NCBI GenBank assembly: GCA_018667995.1
Contig: JABIQT010000231.1
Location: 1 to 10,616 of the forward strand
Length of the DNA: 10,616 nt
DNA from: Candidatus Latescibacterota bacterium
Lineage (GTDB): Bacteria; JAAXHH01; JABIQT01
Reading direction: 5' to 3'
The notes below the pieces were generated by a model. That model saw only the letters and a list, made by a program, of their open reading frames with translations. It made no database searches and had not been told where the DNA came from. Shown here one piece after another: positions 1-6,884 of the stretch. Both the position numbers and the translations under genes were made by a program. Position 1 is the first letter of the stretch. Every line of letters starts with the position of its first letter.

Positions 1-311
1 CGGGAGATGTCTCGACAAAGATGGTGGGGGGGCCGATTTTCATCGCACAACTGGCAGGTGAAACCGCCCGCCAAGGTCCCGAAAGTCTGTTTAATTTCAT
101 TGCATTCCTGAGCTTAAATCTGGCAATCCTCAATCTCCTGCCTATACCGGCGCTCGATGGGGGACAGCTTCTGATTCTGGGCGTCGAAGGTGTCATACGA
201 CGCCCCTTGTCGCTGAAACAGCGTATGGTCTGGCAGCAACTGGGTATGGCCATACTTGCGTGTATCATGGTTTTCGTGATTGTGAACGACATTTCACGAG
301 TCCTACAGTAA
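1..311 (+). CDS. rseP: RseP-type site-2 zinc metalloprotease, C-terminal part (5' end outside window)
   Basis: This is the last ~102 codons of an intramembrane zinc protease (family M50, RseP/YaeL). In known members it cleaves membrane-bound anti-sigma factors and remnant signal peptides within the inner membrane. The reading frame is open from base 3, so the ATG at 21 is an internal Met. What is visible is the conserved segment before the last catalytic helix (VGGPIFIAQLAGE), then NLLPIPALDGGQ, where the Asp of the LDG motif is the third zinc ligand. A final hydrophobic helix (roughly MAILACIMVFVIV) closes the protein. The HExxH site and PDZ domains would lie upstream of the window. The stop codon is 18 bases before the next gene, which implies co-transcription. 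The family assignment is firm. Whether it acts in a sigma-E-like stress pathway here is inference. Confidence 0.93.
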   Translation, partial: GDVSTKMVGGPIFIAQLAGETARQGPESLFNFIAFLSLNLAILNLLPIPALDGGQLLILGVEGVIRRPLSLKQRMVWQQLGMAILACIMVFVIVNDISRVLQ

Positions 312-329
312 AACCACAGAGGGGCAAAA

Positions 330-2627
330 ATGAGATTGGCAAAGATACTCATGCGGACAGTCAGCACAAGTCTGTGCGCCGTGCTGATTCTCTGTTCCAG
401 CATCGAAAAGTTGCACGCGCAAGAGGAAGACTCCAGCGCCCGTGCCTTCGAGCACTTTGCAAAGGGTGGCTTGTATGACGCTCAGAATGACCTTCTGAAC
501 GCTATCAAGGAGTATCTCGCTGCCGCGAGTTACGATTCTACCTCTTCGGACATATACGTTGCTTTGGCACGTGATTACTATCAACTGGGACAGCGCCAGG
601 ATGCTATTCGCTATGCTGAGAAAGCTGTAATTCTGGACGATGAGGCATTCGAAGCCCACCTGGTCTTGGGCAAATGCTATCGGGATCTGAGGTTATTTCA
701 ACAATCTCGAACGGCATTCGAACGGGTTGTGGAGCTCGATCCGAGTGAGGTCGAGGCACATTTCTCGATCATGCAGATTGCAGAAAGGCAGAACGATGAC
801 GCCGTGGTACTCCGGGAGCTGGAGATCTTGGGTAGGCTTGTTCCGAGATCGGCCGACGTCCATTTTCGTCTTGCCGAAGCATACAAGAAACAGTCTCAGA
901 TCGACAAGGCCATCATCGAGTATCAAAAGGTGATTGATGACTTCCCTACCTCGGTAAGAGCCAGAATCGAATTGATACAGATCTATGAACAACAACGTAG
1001 ATGGGCACTGGCCATCGACGAGTATAGAAATGTAATCGATCTGAATCCAAATAATGTGCTACGGATCCGACAGAGGCTGGGAGAGCTGTTGATATTCCAG
1101 GGCCAGGCGAATGACGCGGTAGATGAGTTCAAGTTAGTCCTTGATGCTGACAAGACAAATCCTCGAAATTGGATTGATTTGAGTAATGCCTACAGGCGCA
1201 GCGGCGAGATGGAACTGGCAGAGAAAACGCTCTTCGACGGAATGAAGATGATGCCGAAGGATGCGAGCCTCCATTCAGGCTTGGGTATCGTCTATCTCGA
1301 ACAGACGAAATTGGATGAGGCTGCTCTTGAATTCCAGGAGGCCGTGAGTCTCGATCCATCTGATTCTGCAAGTTGGATTAACCTTAGTTTGACTTACCGA
1401 CGTCAAGACCGGGTTGCGGAAGCAGTAGATGTTTTACGACAGGGCATTGAAACAATACCAAGTGATCCCGAATTGCGTCTCTATCTCGGGTCGGTCTATC
1501 TGTCTCAAAAAAACCACAAGCAGGCTATTTCTGAATTCAAGGAAGCCGTTGATCTGAATGAATCCTATCCAAAGAGTTGGATGTCACTGGCTTACGCTTA
1601 CATGGATCAGGGCAAGAAGAAAGAAGGAGTGAAAACCTTCGAAGAGGCCATTGAGGTCATTCCGAGTGACGTTGACCTGCGATTGAATCTTGCAGACATA
1701 TATATGGACGAAGGCGAATATCCGAGTGCCATTGAGCAGTTTCAGAAGGTCGTCAGTCTGAACCAGAACGACACGCGAGGATGGGTGAATCTAAGCCTTG
1801 CATATATGCGACAAGAGAAGTACGACACTGCGGAGCAGATCCTCAATCAAGCGCTGGGGATTTTGCCCAATAATCACGATCTGCATCTATATTTGGGTGT
1901 CAACTATATGTCTCAGGAGGCTTTCGCCAAAGCGACCGAGCAGTTTCAGCGGGTTATTGACAGTGACAAAGGAGATGGACGGGCCTGGCTCAACCTCGGA
2001 TTGGTTCAAATTCGGCAAGAGATGTTTGAAGAAGGTTCCCGCATTTTCCAGCAGGCAATAGAAGCGGTACCTAACAATCCAGAACTCTGGTTCTACCTTG
2101 GATTCTCATACACCGAGCAGAAAAAATACGACGAAGCCATTGAAATCGCCAAGACAGGCATCGACAAGTTTCCGACGAATCACAGGTTGTACTTCCTTCT
2201 GGGCCAGACATATGATCAATCGGGTCAGTTCGATAATGCGGTTTCAACCTTTGAGGAAACCTTGGAACTGGACCCCACTGATCCCTACACACTGAACTAC
2301 CTCGGTTATATACTAGGGGACAAAGGCCTGCGCCTTGATGAGGCGAGAGAAATGCTTGAGAGGGCTCTTGCACAGGTGCCCGACAACGGTGCCTTTCTCG
2401 ACAGCCTCGGTTGGATTCATTTCAGACTTGGCAATCTCAAGGAAGCTCGGGATTATATCGAGAAAGCGCTTCAATTCGATACCGAGAATGCAACCCTCTA
2501 CGATCACCTTGGCGATGTGGCGAACGAAATGGGTGATCGGGAAGATGCAGTACGATTTTGGGAGCAGGCCTTGAATCTTGATGGCGCCAACGAAGATGTC
2601 AGAAAGAAACTCAATGAGGTTCCCTGA
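330..2627 (+). CDS. Exported TPR-repeat protein (about 20 TPR units)
   Basis: A 765-residue protein made almost entirely of tetratricopeptide repeats. The start ATG has a purine-rich Shine-Dalgarno (AGAGGGG) just upstream. Residues 1-30 form a Sec signal peptide: a basic N-terminus, a hydrophobic core around TSLCAVLILCSS, and probable signal peptidase I cleavage after LHA. The protein is therefore predicted to be periplasmic or attached to the envelope. TPRs run from about residue 37 to 755 without any catalytic domain. The middle part (about 275-614) has a strict two-TPR super-repeat, listed separately. The C-terminal block (NYLGYILGDKG..., FLDSLGWIHFRLG) resembles TPR proteins that sit beside LolB-like lipoproteins in other diderms. 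Its place between rseP and such a lipoprotein suggests a scaffold role in outer-membrane or lipoprotein biogenesis, which is inference. The specific ligand is unknown. Confidence 0.9.
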   Translation: MRLAKILMRTVSTSLCAVLILCSSIEKLHAQEEDSSARAFEHFAKGGLYDAQNDLLNAIKEYLAAASYDSTSSDIYVALARDYYQLGQRQDAIRYAEKAVILDDEAFEAHLVLGKCYRDLRLFQQSRTAFERVVELDPSEVEAHFSIMQIAERQNDDAVVLRELEILGRLVPRSADVHFRLAEAYKKQSQIDKAIIEYQKVIDDFPTSVRARIELIQIYEQQRRWALAIDEYRNVIDLNPNNVLRIRQRLGELLIFQGQANDAVDEFKLVLDADKTNPRNWIDLSNAYRRSGEMELAEKTLFDGMKMMPKDASLHSGLGIVYLEQTKLDEAALEFQEAVSLDPSDSASWINLSLTYRRQDRVAEAVDVLRQGIETIPSDPELRLYLGSVYLSQKNHKQAISEFKEAVDLNESYPKSWMSLAYAYMDQGKKKEGVKTFEEAIEVIPSDVDLRLNLADIYMDEGEYPSAIEQFQKVVSLNQNDTRGWVNLSLAYMRQEKYDTAEQILNQALGILPNNHDLHLYLGVNYMSQEAFAKATEQFQRVIDSDKGDGRAWLNLGLVQIRQEMFEEGSRIFQQAIEAVPNNPELWFYLGFSYTEQKKYDEAIEIAKTGIDKFPTNHRLYFLLGQTYDQSGQFDNAVSTFEETLELDPTDPYTLNYLGYILGDKGLRLDEAREMLERALAQVPDNGAFLDSLGWIHFRLGNLKEARDYIEKALQFDTENATLYDHLGDVANEMGDREDAVRFWEQALNLDGANEDVRKKLNEVP
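1152..2171 (+). repeat. 68-residue (204-bp) double-TPR super-repeat inside the exported TPR protein
   Basis: Two TPR subtypes alternate with exact period. A conserved Pro opening subtype A (P-[SKN]-[DN]-x-x-L) occurs at residues 309, 377, 445, 513 and 581. A conserved Trp opening subtype B (W-[ILMV]-[NDS]-L) occurs at residues 281, 349, 417, 485 and 553. Every interval is 68 residues, and the next expected Trp position, 621, holds Tyr. The copies are similar in protein but clearly diverged in DNA. This points to old tandem duplication of a two-TPR module with selection on the pattern, not to recent slippage. Positions were counted by hand from the translation. Confidence 0.85.
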
Positions 2628-2644
2628 TCGCGATCCCTGCCAAA

Positions 2645-3436
2645 ATGGTCCCCTACATCCTGAGAACAATGTTCCTTGTTGCCCTGATCTCAGCTTCTGG
2701 ATGTGCTCCCGGTAGAAGTATCCCTAGCCTGACAGAAGTCCCCCCTGACAAGCTTCTTGACAATGTTATTGCAGCCCAATCTCGGATTGAGGACATTAAG
2801 TCCAGCGCCCTGTTATCAGTGCATTTCAATGGTCGTGGCGGCCGAGTCTCTGCCCGCATTCGGTACAAGAAGCCCGGCCTTCTAAAGGTGTTTGTCCAAG
2901 GGGGATTTCGAGTAATTGCAGTCATTGCGCTCAATGAAGATCGCGCACAAGTTTACATTCCCACCGACAATCTCGTATTTGAGGGTTCTCTCGAAGGAAC
3001 AGATTCCCTGATACCAGGACTGCTCGTACCGATGAAAGACATCCGATCATCACTGACAGGGTTGATTGACCTAACCGAGTTTACTATAGGGAAGATCTCC
3101 AACTATGAGATAAGGGACGGGATGTATAGTTTATCGATCCAAAACGCTGCGGGAAAACGGACAATCTGGGTGGATCCAGATAGAATGACCATCGTACGCG
3201 ACCAAACCGAAGAGGGTGATGGAAAGATTACTGATCGGCGCTACGAGCAGTACACACGAATGAATAACATATGGCGCCCTCTACGCATCAGAATCCTGAA
3301 GGACTCTCCTGATGAATCACTCGATCTAAGGTTTGAGCAGCAATCTCTTAACAGCGGGCTGACCGCTTCTGAACTGGCATTGACATTGCCGGAATCTATC
3401 AGAAGGATTCCCCTCTCTGAAATGGTCATACAATGA
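2645..3436 (+). CDS. LolB-like / DUF4292-type outer-membrane lipoprotein
   Basis: A 263-residue predicted lipoprotein. The N-terminus has a short hydrophobic signal and a lipobox ASGC, with Cys20 as the lipidation site; residue +2 is Ala, which fits outer-membrane sorting by the usual Lol rule. The body has many alternating beta-strand segments. One is a stretch around residues 56-82 (SALLSVHFNGRGG... RIRYKKPGLLKVFV) typical of the LolA/LolB half-barrel superfamily, including DUF4292. In those families the fold binds lipid acyl chains or lipoproteins. The gene starts 17 bases after the TPR gene, in the same direction, and probably shares its mRNA. The Shine-Dalgarno is weak. A start at Met9 (2669) is possible, but it would leave a very short signal without its basic residue. 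Calling it LolB itself would be too strong; the fold-level call is moderate. Confidence 0.75.
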   Translation: MVPYILRTMFLVALISASGCAPGRSIPSLTEVPPDKLLDNVIAAQSRIEDIKSSALLSVHFNGRGGRVSARIRYKKPGLLKVFVQGGFRVIAVIALNEDRAQVYIPTDNLVFEGSLEGTDSLIPGLLVPMKDIRSSLTGLIDLTEFTIGKISNYEIRDGMYSLSIQNAAGKRTIWVDPDRMTIVRDQTEEGDGKITDRRYEQYTRMNNIWRPLRIRILKDSPDESLDLRFEQQSLNSGLTASELALTLPESIRRIPLSEMVIQ

Positions 3437-3438
3437 AT

Positions 3439-3477
3439 CAAGAACGCCCACACGAGATTCATTCAATGGGAGTCTTG
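3439..3477 (+). other. Imperfect hairpin after the lipoprotein gene
   Basis: CAAGA (3439-3443) can pair with TCTTG (3473-3477), C3445 with G3472, and CCCA (3447-3450) with TGGG (3467-3470), leaving a bulged A, one mismatch and a 16-base loop. It begins three bases after the lipoprotein stop. There is no T-run directly after it, so it is not a convincing intrinsic terminator. It could serve as a 3' mRNA-end stabiliser or be chance. Confidence 0.25.
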
Positions 3478-3491
3478 GTCATAAAAACACC

Positions 3492-3521
3492 TTGACAAAT
3501 CAGCCATTTCCCAGCTATCTT
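3492..3521 (+). promoter_or_regulatory. sigma70-type promoter for tRNA-His
   Basis: A consensus -35 box TTGACA (3492-3497) is followed after 18 bases by TATCTT (3516-3521). Transcription would begin near 3528, about 40 bases ahead of the mature tRNA 5' end. The location and the perfect -35 box make this a likely promoter. Confidence 0.7.
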
Positions 3522-3566
3522 GGGCCTCTGTTTGTACGATTTCTCTGGCAATATCGCAGAGGTCAT

Positions 3567-3641
3567 GGTGGGTATAGCTCAGTCGGTTAGAGCGCTAGAC
3601 TGTGGCTCTGGAGGTCGCGGGTTCGAATCCCGTTACCCACC
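3567..3641 (+). tRNA. tRNA-His (anticodon GTG)
   Basis: A full cloverleaf can be drawn. The acceptor stem is GTGGGTA (3568-3574) with TACCCAC (3634-3640). The D stem is GCTC/GAGC. The anticodon stem CTAGA/TCTGG encloses loop CTGTGGC with anticodon GTG at 3602-3604. The T stem GCGGG/CCCGT (one G-T pair) encloses TTCGAAT. The extra 5' G (G-1, base 3567) opposite C73 (base 3641) is the histidine identity element and is encoded in the DNA. The 3' CCA is not encoded, so a CCA-adding enzyme is required. It is a single tRNA with its own promoter upstream and terminator downstream. Confidence 0.97.
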
Positions 3642-3651
3642 CTGAACGAAG

Positions 3652-3688
3652 CGCCCGTCGTTTACAATGGTAACGACGGGCGTTTTCT
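3652..3688 (+). terminator. Intrinsic terminator of the tRNA-His unit
   Basis: A perfect 11-bp GC-rich stem, CGCCCGTCGTT (3652-3662) with AACGACGGGCG (3672-3682), has a 9-base loop and is followed at once by TTTTCT. It lies 10 bases after the tRNA. No T-run sits on the other side, so it acts on the + strand only. Confidence 0.92.
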
Positions 3689-3714
3689 ATTCATCAAGCT
3701 TTCGAGTATTCCTT

Positions 3715-3790
3715 TAGCTCTACTCTTGAGGCGGTCTCGAGGGTAGGTCCAAAGCCGCCGTGCAAGTCCCACTATCTCAAGCATAAGTGG
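3715..3790. other. Non-coding stretch with overlapping inverted repeats (possible structured RNA or regulatory element)
   Basis: There is no gene between the tRNA terminator and the next promoter, but several pairings exist. CTTGAG (3725-3730) is complementary to CTCAAG (3776-3781). GGCGG (3730-3734) is complementary to CCGCC (3755-3759). CCACT (3769-3773) is complementary to AGTGG (3786-3790), with CTCAAG in its loop, so a pseudoknot is possible. CTACTCTT (around 3720-3727) can alternatively pair with GAGGGTAG (around 3739-3746), competing with the first helix. No promoter that would transcribe it on the + strand is evident. It matches no riboswitch or small RNA I recognise. Chance pairing in about 75 bases is quite possible. 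Confidence 0.25.
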
Positions 3791-3814
3791 AAGCCAAAGT
3801 CCGTAAAATTTCTA

Positions 3815-3842
3815 TTGACATAACTTGCCCTAACTCTATATA
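3815..3842 (+). promoter_or_regulatory. sigma70-type promoter for the TPR-efp-acc-gcv array
   Basis: TTGACA (3815-3820) is followed after 16 bases by TATATA (3837-3842). Reading the -10 box as TATATC (3839-3844) gives 18 bases instead. The predicted start is near 3850, leaving a leader of about 40 bases before the TTG start at 3888. It is the only strong promoter I can see ahead of the long gene array. Internal promoters inside the genes cannot be excluded. Confidence 0.7.
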
Positions 3843-3875
3843 TCCTCTAGCTAAATGTGATTCAAAACCGTACAC

Positions 3876-3890
3876 AGGAACAGCATCTTG
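3876..3890 (+). promoter_or_regulatory. Ribosome binding site deciding a TTG start
   Basis: AGGAA (3876-3880) lies 7 bases before TTG (3888-3890). The only in-frame ATG nearby upstream (3855) is followed immediately by TGA, and the next in-frame Met lies well inside the first TPR pair. TTG is therefore the best start for the gene that follows. Confidence 0.7.
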
Positions 3891-6299
3891 GTTGCCATCC
3901 TAGAGAAGTTAAAACTCAGCCTCAATCGAGGAACCGAGTCGATTTTATTCGCGAAGATTGCGGAGGAAAGTCGTGCTAAGGGTGAAGTGAAAAAGGCATT
4001 AAAAGTTTGTGAAGATGGCATTGGGAAATTCCCCAACTATGCTACGGGCCACTATATTCTTGCGCGGTGTTATCTTGAAGAAGAGATGAATACCGAAGCC
4101 AAAGAATCGCTGGCCGAAGCACTCAAGTTTGCCCCGCACCACATTGCCGCCCTGACGGAATTGGCCAGCCTCTATCAGATCGAAAACAATAGCTCCCAGG
4201 CATTGCACTATTATCGGCAAGCTCTCGCCATCGACCCATTAAACGAGCGTATTGAGTCCCTGATTCAATCCATCTCTGGAGAACCGGGACCGGCTGCAAC
4301 TATCCACGAAATAGGAAAAGTCGAATCTTCGGAACCCATAGAGAACATTGCAGAGACCACAGTCGTTGAGCCACCAGGTATTGAGCAGCTTCAACCATCA
4401 TTGCCGACTGATACGTTCGATACATCAGATGAGGGTCTACCGGTAGCTTCTTCTGAACCGGAAGATCTCCTCAATGAGGAGAACTCGGTAGACTTTGTAG
4501 CTCCGACTGCCCCTCCATTCGAGTTGCCACACGGTATCGGCCGTGAATCGGTCACCGTTGCGGAGGTAGACCCGGGGATCGAGATTAGTGCCCAAGGAAT
4601 CTGGGTTTCGGAAATGTTCAGCGAAAACGTTCCCCGACCTTCCGCAATTGATGGTGATGGGGCAGATGGCGGAGAACCGTGGCCCGCAACACTGTTCTCA
4701 TCTTTGATGGAGCTCGGTACAAGGACGGACATGGTTACGTTTGGCGGCGGCCCGATGGAGAGCATGAGGAAGAGTTCCGCTGGCGGGGAGAGTGATATTG
4801 GGCTCGGAAATGCCTATGCATTTGAAGAGGATCTGATAGTGACTGATCCAATGAGCAACTCTATCACTGACAATTTTTCAACCCCGAGCCCTGTCAGCAA
4901 TTCTGACGGCACCGATATAACAGCTTCCCCTGGAAGGCTGAATGCGGAGGATGGTGCACAATCGCCACCATGGCCAACCATTGAAGACGGCTCTTCTGCC
5001 AACCCGGACGAGGATAGCCCGCAAATTGAAGATGAGTCAGAAGAAGAGGTTCCCTTCTGGACCATATCGGAGGCAAATGATGAAGCGATATCGCCACAGA
5101 TAGAGTCTCCTGAGAGCGTGGCCTCGCCGCCAGATACGGCAATACCCGACTATGTGGATCCGGAATTAAAAGTAGATCGTTCGCAGCCAGTTGAAGATGT
5201 GGATCCGGACTCGGAGGAGAGGGCCGATCCGACCGGGGCCACGGGATTCTTGCATGATTCGACAGTGGAATCAGATGACGCTGGTCACTCGTCACAGCTC
5301 AGCGACATTGCGGCCACAGAATCGCAAGCGGATAGTGACTCTGATGATGAGGAATCAAAGATCGAGTATGTGGGGAATCCCTCCGACTCTCCATCACTTA
5401 ACGAAGACCCCTTTACTGAAGAAATGGATGAGCCGCCCCAAGGCGGTTATTCGGAGCACGCGAGCAACGGTGCCGAAGAGTTGGACATGGATTCCGATTT
5501 CCGTTCGGCTGCAGCCGCGCCCCCCCCAACAGATCATATCTCCGAATCAAATTCCAGCGACCATGGTATTGAACCGGCCCCTCATACTGAGTCCAGTGGG
5601 GTAGATGAAGATGATAGTATCGTGGAAGATCGACAGAAGGCGGAGGACACTTCGGAGATCCGAGTAGATGCGCGGGACTCGGGAGAGGAGGACGTATCCG
5701 AGAGGTATCTGGACCAATTCTTTACAGATTCCTTTTCCTTTCCAAAGGTCTCGGATTCTGACGCCACACCAGAGTCATTAAATTCGGTCGAGGAACATTC
5801 GCCTCCTGAGACTCTTTCCTCACAGGAAGTACCAGCTCCCGCATCGGGCCACCACGATGGTGCACCACCTACTCAGCCAAATGAGACGGTCATCGAATCG
5901 TCGGAGGAAATAGCTACATCTGAGAAAACGCCTGACATTGGGCCCGATCCCCAGCCATCGTCCGTGGAGGACAGCGGCCAAATAGAGACGGTCGAATTCC
6001 CTGAGGCGATAGACCACACCGATGACAAAATCTCAGATGCGTCGCTATCAGTCCCGGATGACAGAATCGACGAGACACCACCGGAGGAGGCTACCGGTCA
6101 ATCCACGGTCAGCCCACGGGACCCTCGCTCCGAAGCTATCCCCACCGCGACCCTTGCCGAACTGTACGTCCGGCAGGGACTGCTTGACAGGGCGATTGCG
6201 GTGTATCTCACCCTGATCGAGCATGATCCGACTAATCCTGATATCCACAAGCGACTATCTGAGCTCTTCGTGATAAAATCACAGGGCGGACGTTCGTGA
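3888..6299 (+). CDS. Cytoplasmic TPR protein with long acidic disordered linker
   Basis: An 803-residue protein starting at TTG. There is no signal peptide or membrane helix, so it is probably cytoplasmic. Residues about 17-120 hold three TPR-like helix pairs (AEESRAKGEVKKALKVCEDG; GHYILARCYLEEEM; ASLYQIENNSSQALHYYRQA). Residues about 131-745 are rich in Asp, Glu, Ser and Pro and look intrinsically disordered. The last ~53 residues are one TPR-like pair (ATLAELYVRQGLLDRAIAVY... RLSELFV). All four Trp of the protein (239, 265, 362, 391) lie in the linker, in short aromatic motifs. This layout fits a tether or scaffold whose two TPR ends bind partners at a distance. It heads the efp-acc-gcv array and is separated from efp by 17 bases. 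No enzymatic domain is visible. Function is unknown; the family resemblance is only to TPR proteins with similar C-termini in other uncultured and delta-type bacteria. Confidence 0.88.
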   Translation: MVAILEKLKLSLNRGTESILFAKIAEESRAKGEVKKALKVCEDGIGKFPNYATGHYILARCYLEEEMNTEAKESLAEALKFAPHHIAALTELASLYQIENNSSQALHYYRQALAIDPLNERIESLIQSISGEPGPAATIHEIGKVESSEPIENIAETTVVEPPGIEQLQPSLPTDTFDTSDEGLPVASSEPEDLLNEENSVDFVAPTAPPFELPHGIGRESVTVAEVDPGIEISAQGIWVSEMFSENVPRPSAIDGDGADGGEPWPATLFSSLMELGTRTDMVTFGGGPMESMRKSSAGGESDIGLGNAYAFEEDLIVTDPMSNSITDNFSTPSPVSNSDGTDITASPGRLNAEDGAQSPPWPTIEDGSSANPDEDSPQIEDESEEEVPFWTISEANDEAISPQIESPESVASPPDTAIPDYVDPELKVDRSQPVEDVDPDSEERADPTGATGFLHDSTVESDDAGHSSQLSDIAATESQADSDSDDEESKIEYVGNPSDSPSLNEDPFTEEMDEPPQGGYSEHASNGAEELDMDSDFRSAAAAPPPTDHISESNSSDHGIEPAPHTESSGVDEDDSIVEDRQKAEDTSEIRVDARDSGEEDVSERYLDQFFTDSFSFPKVSDSDATPESLNSVEEHSPPETLSSQEVPAPASGHHDGAPPTQPNETVIESSEEIATSEKTPDIGPDPQPSSVEDSGQIETVEFPEAIDHTDDKISDASLSVPDDRIDETPPEEATGQSTVSPRDPRSEAIPTATLAELYVRQGLLDRAIAVYLTLIEHDPTNPDIHKRLSELFVIKSQGGRS

Positions 6300-6316
6300 G
6301 GAGGCAATAGAAGCGT

Positions 6317-6874
6317 ATGATTCCGGCAACAAACCTACGAACAGGCATGGCCCTGATCGAGAACAATTCTGTCTATTTAGTGACCGAGTGTGAGCACGTA
6401 AAACCGGGCAAGGGAACGGCTTTTTCCCGGATACGGATGAAGCATATCAGATCAGGGTCGGTCATCGATAAAACATTCAAAGCTGCAGACAAAGTCGACG
6501 ATGTACGTGTCGAACGTCGTGATTCTCAATACCAATACAACGATGGCCACATGTACTACATGATGGACTTGGAAACCTACGATCAGGTTCCAGTGGAGAA
6601 GGATATGCTGGGGGCCGAAACCCTCTTCATTAAGGACAGTATGACCATCAGTCTCCTCACAACAGATCAGGGCGTTGTCGGAATTGAGATGCCTAACTTT
6701 GTCGAACTAGAAGTAACGGAAACCGAGCCCGGTGTGCGTGGTGACACGGCTACCGGCGGTACCAAACCTGCGACGCTTGAAAGTGGCGGAGTGGTTCAGG
6801 TGCCTCTCTTTGTTAACATTGGCGATGTACTGAAAATAGATACACGGACAAAAGCATATGTCGAACGCGTCTAA
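6317..6874 (+). CDS. efp: Translation elongation factor P
   Basis: A 185-residue protein, the usual length for EF-P (E. coli 188). EF-P binds the ribosome between P and E sites and relieves stalling at consecutive prolines. The N-terminal KOW-like domain carries the tip loop VKPGKGTAF, with Lys32 in the position that is modified or contacts the P-site tRNA. The two OB domains follow, including the conserved MYYMMDLETYDQ segment and the C-terminal NIGDVLKIDTRTKAYVERV. The Shine-Dalgarno AGGAGG (6299-6304) overlaps the preceding stop and is 12 bases from the ATG, slightly long. The gene order efp-accB-accC is widespread in bacteria. The tip is Lys, not Arg, so an EarP-type rhamnosylation is not expected. 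No EpmA/EpmB or other modifying enzyme is encoded in the window. Confidence 0.98.
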   Translation: MIPATNLRTGMALIENNSVYLVTECEHVKPGKGTAFSRIRMKHIRSGSVIDKTFKAADKVDDVRVERRDSQYQYNDGHMYYMMDLETYDQVPVEKDMLGAETLFIKDSMTISLLTTDQGVVGIEMPNFVELEVTETEPGVRGDTATGGTKPATLESGGVVQVPLFVNIGDVLKIDTRTKAYVERV

Positions 6875-6878
6875 GGAG
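6874..6878 (+). promoter_or_regulatory. Ribosome binding site of accB
   Basis: AGGAG starts on the last base of the efp stop codon (the TAA at 6872-6874) and is followed after 6 bases by ATG at 6885. This is an ideal spacing and identifies 6885, not the upstream ATG at 6858, as the accB start. Confidence 0.8.
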
Positions 6879-6884
6879 TCCCAG

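Noticed and set aside
303-659. Minus-strand open frame of 118 codons across the rseP/TPR junction
   Set aside because: It is antisense to two well-supported genes and resembles no family.
3439-3477. Intrinsic terminator of the rseP operon
   Set aside because: The hairpin is imperfect with a large loop and lacks a following T-run, so I list it only as a low-confidence hairpin.
3715-3800. Cobalamin or glycine riboswitch
   Set aside because: Only short fragments (GTGCAAGTCCC, GGAAGCC) recall cobalamin riboswitch elements. The conserved core (CCCGCCACTG-type box) is missing, and the downstream promoter at 3815 would place it outside the operon mRNA. Glycine riboswitch signatures are also absent.
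3855-3860. ATG start for the 803-residue protein at 3855
   Set aside because: The next codon in frame is TGA, so it cannot be used.
4894-5295. Minus-strand open frame of 133 codons
   Set aside because: Antisense shadow of the biased linker sequence; no recognisable domain, no Shine-Dalgarno of note and no promoter.
5191-5604. Open frame of 137 codons on + strand inside the linker of the 803-residue protein
   Set aside because: It lies wholly inside the true gene in another frame. Its composition (Arg/Pro/Ile-rich, shadowing Asp/Glu/Ser codons) is an artefact of the low-complexity region, and no start signal precedes it.
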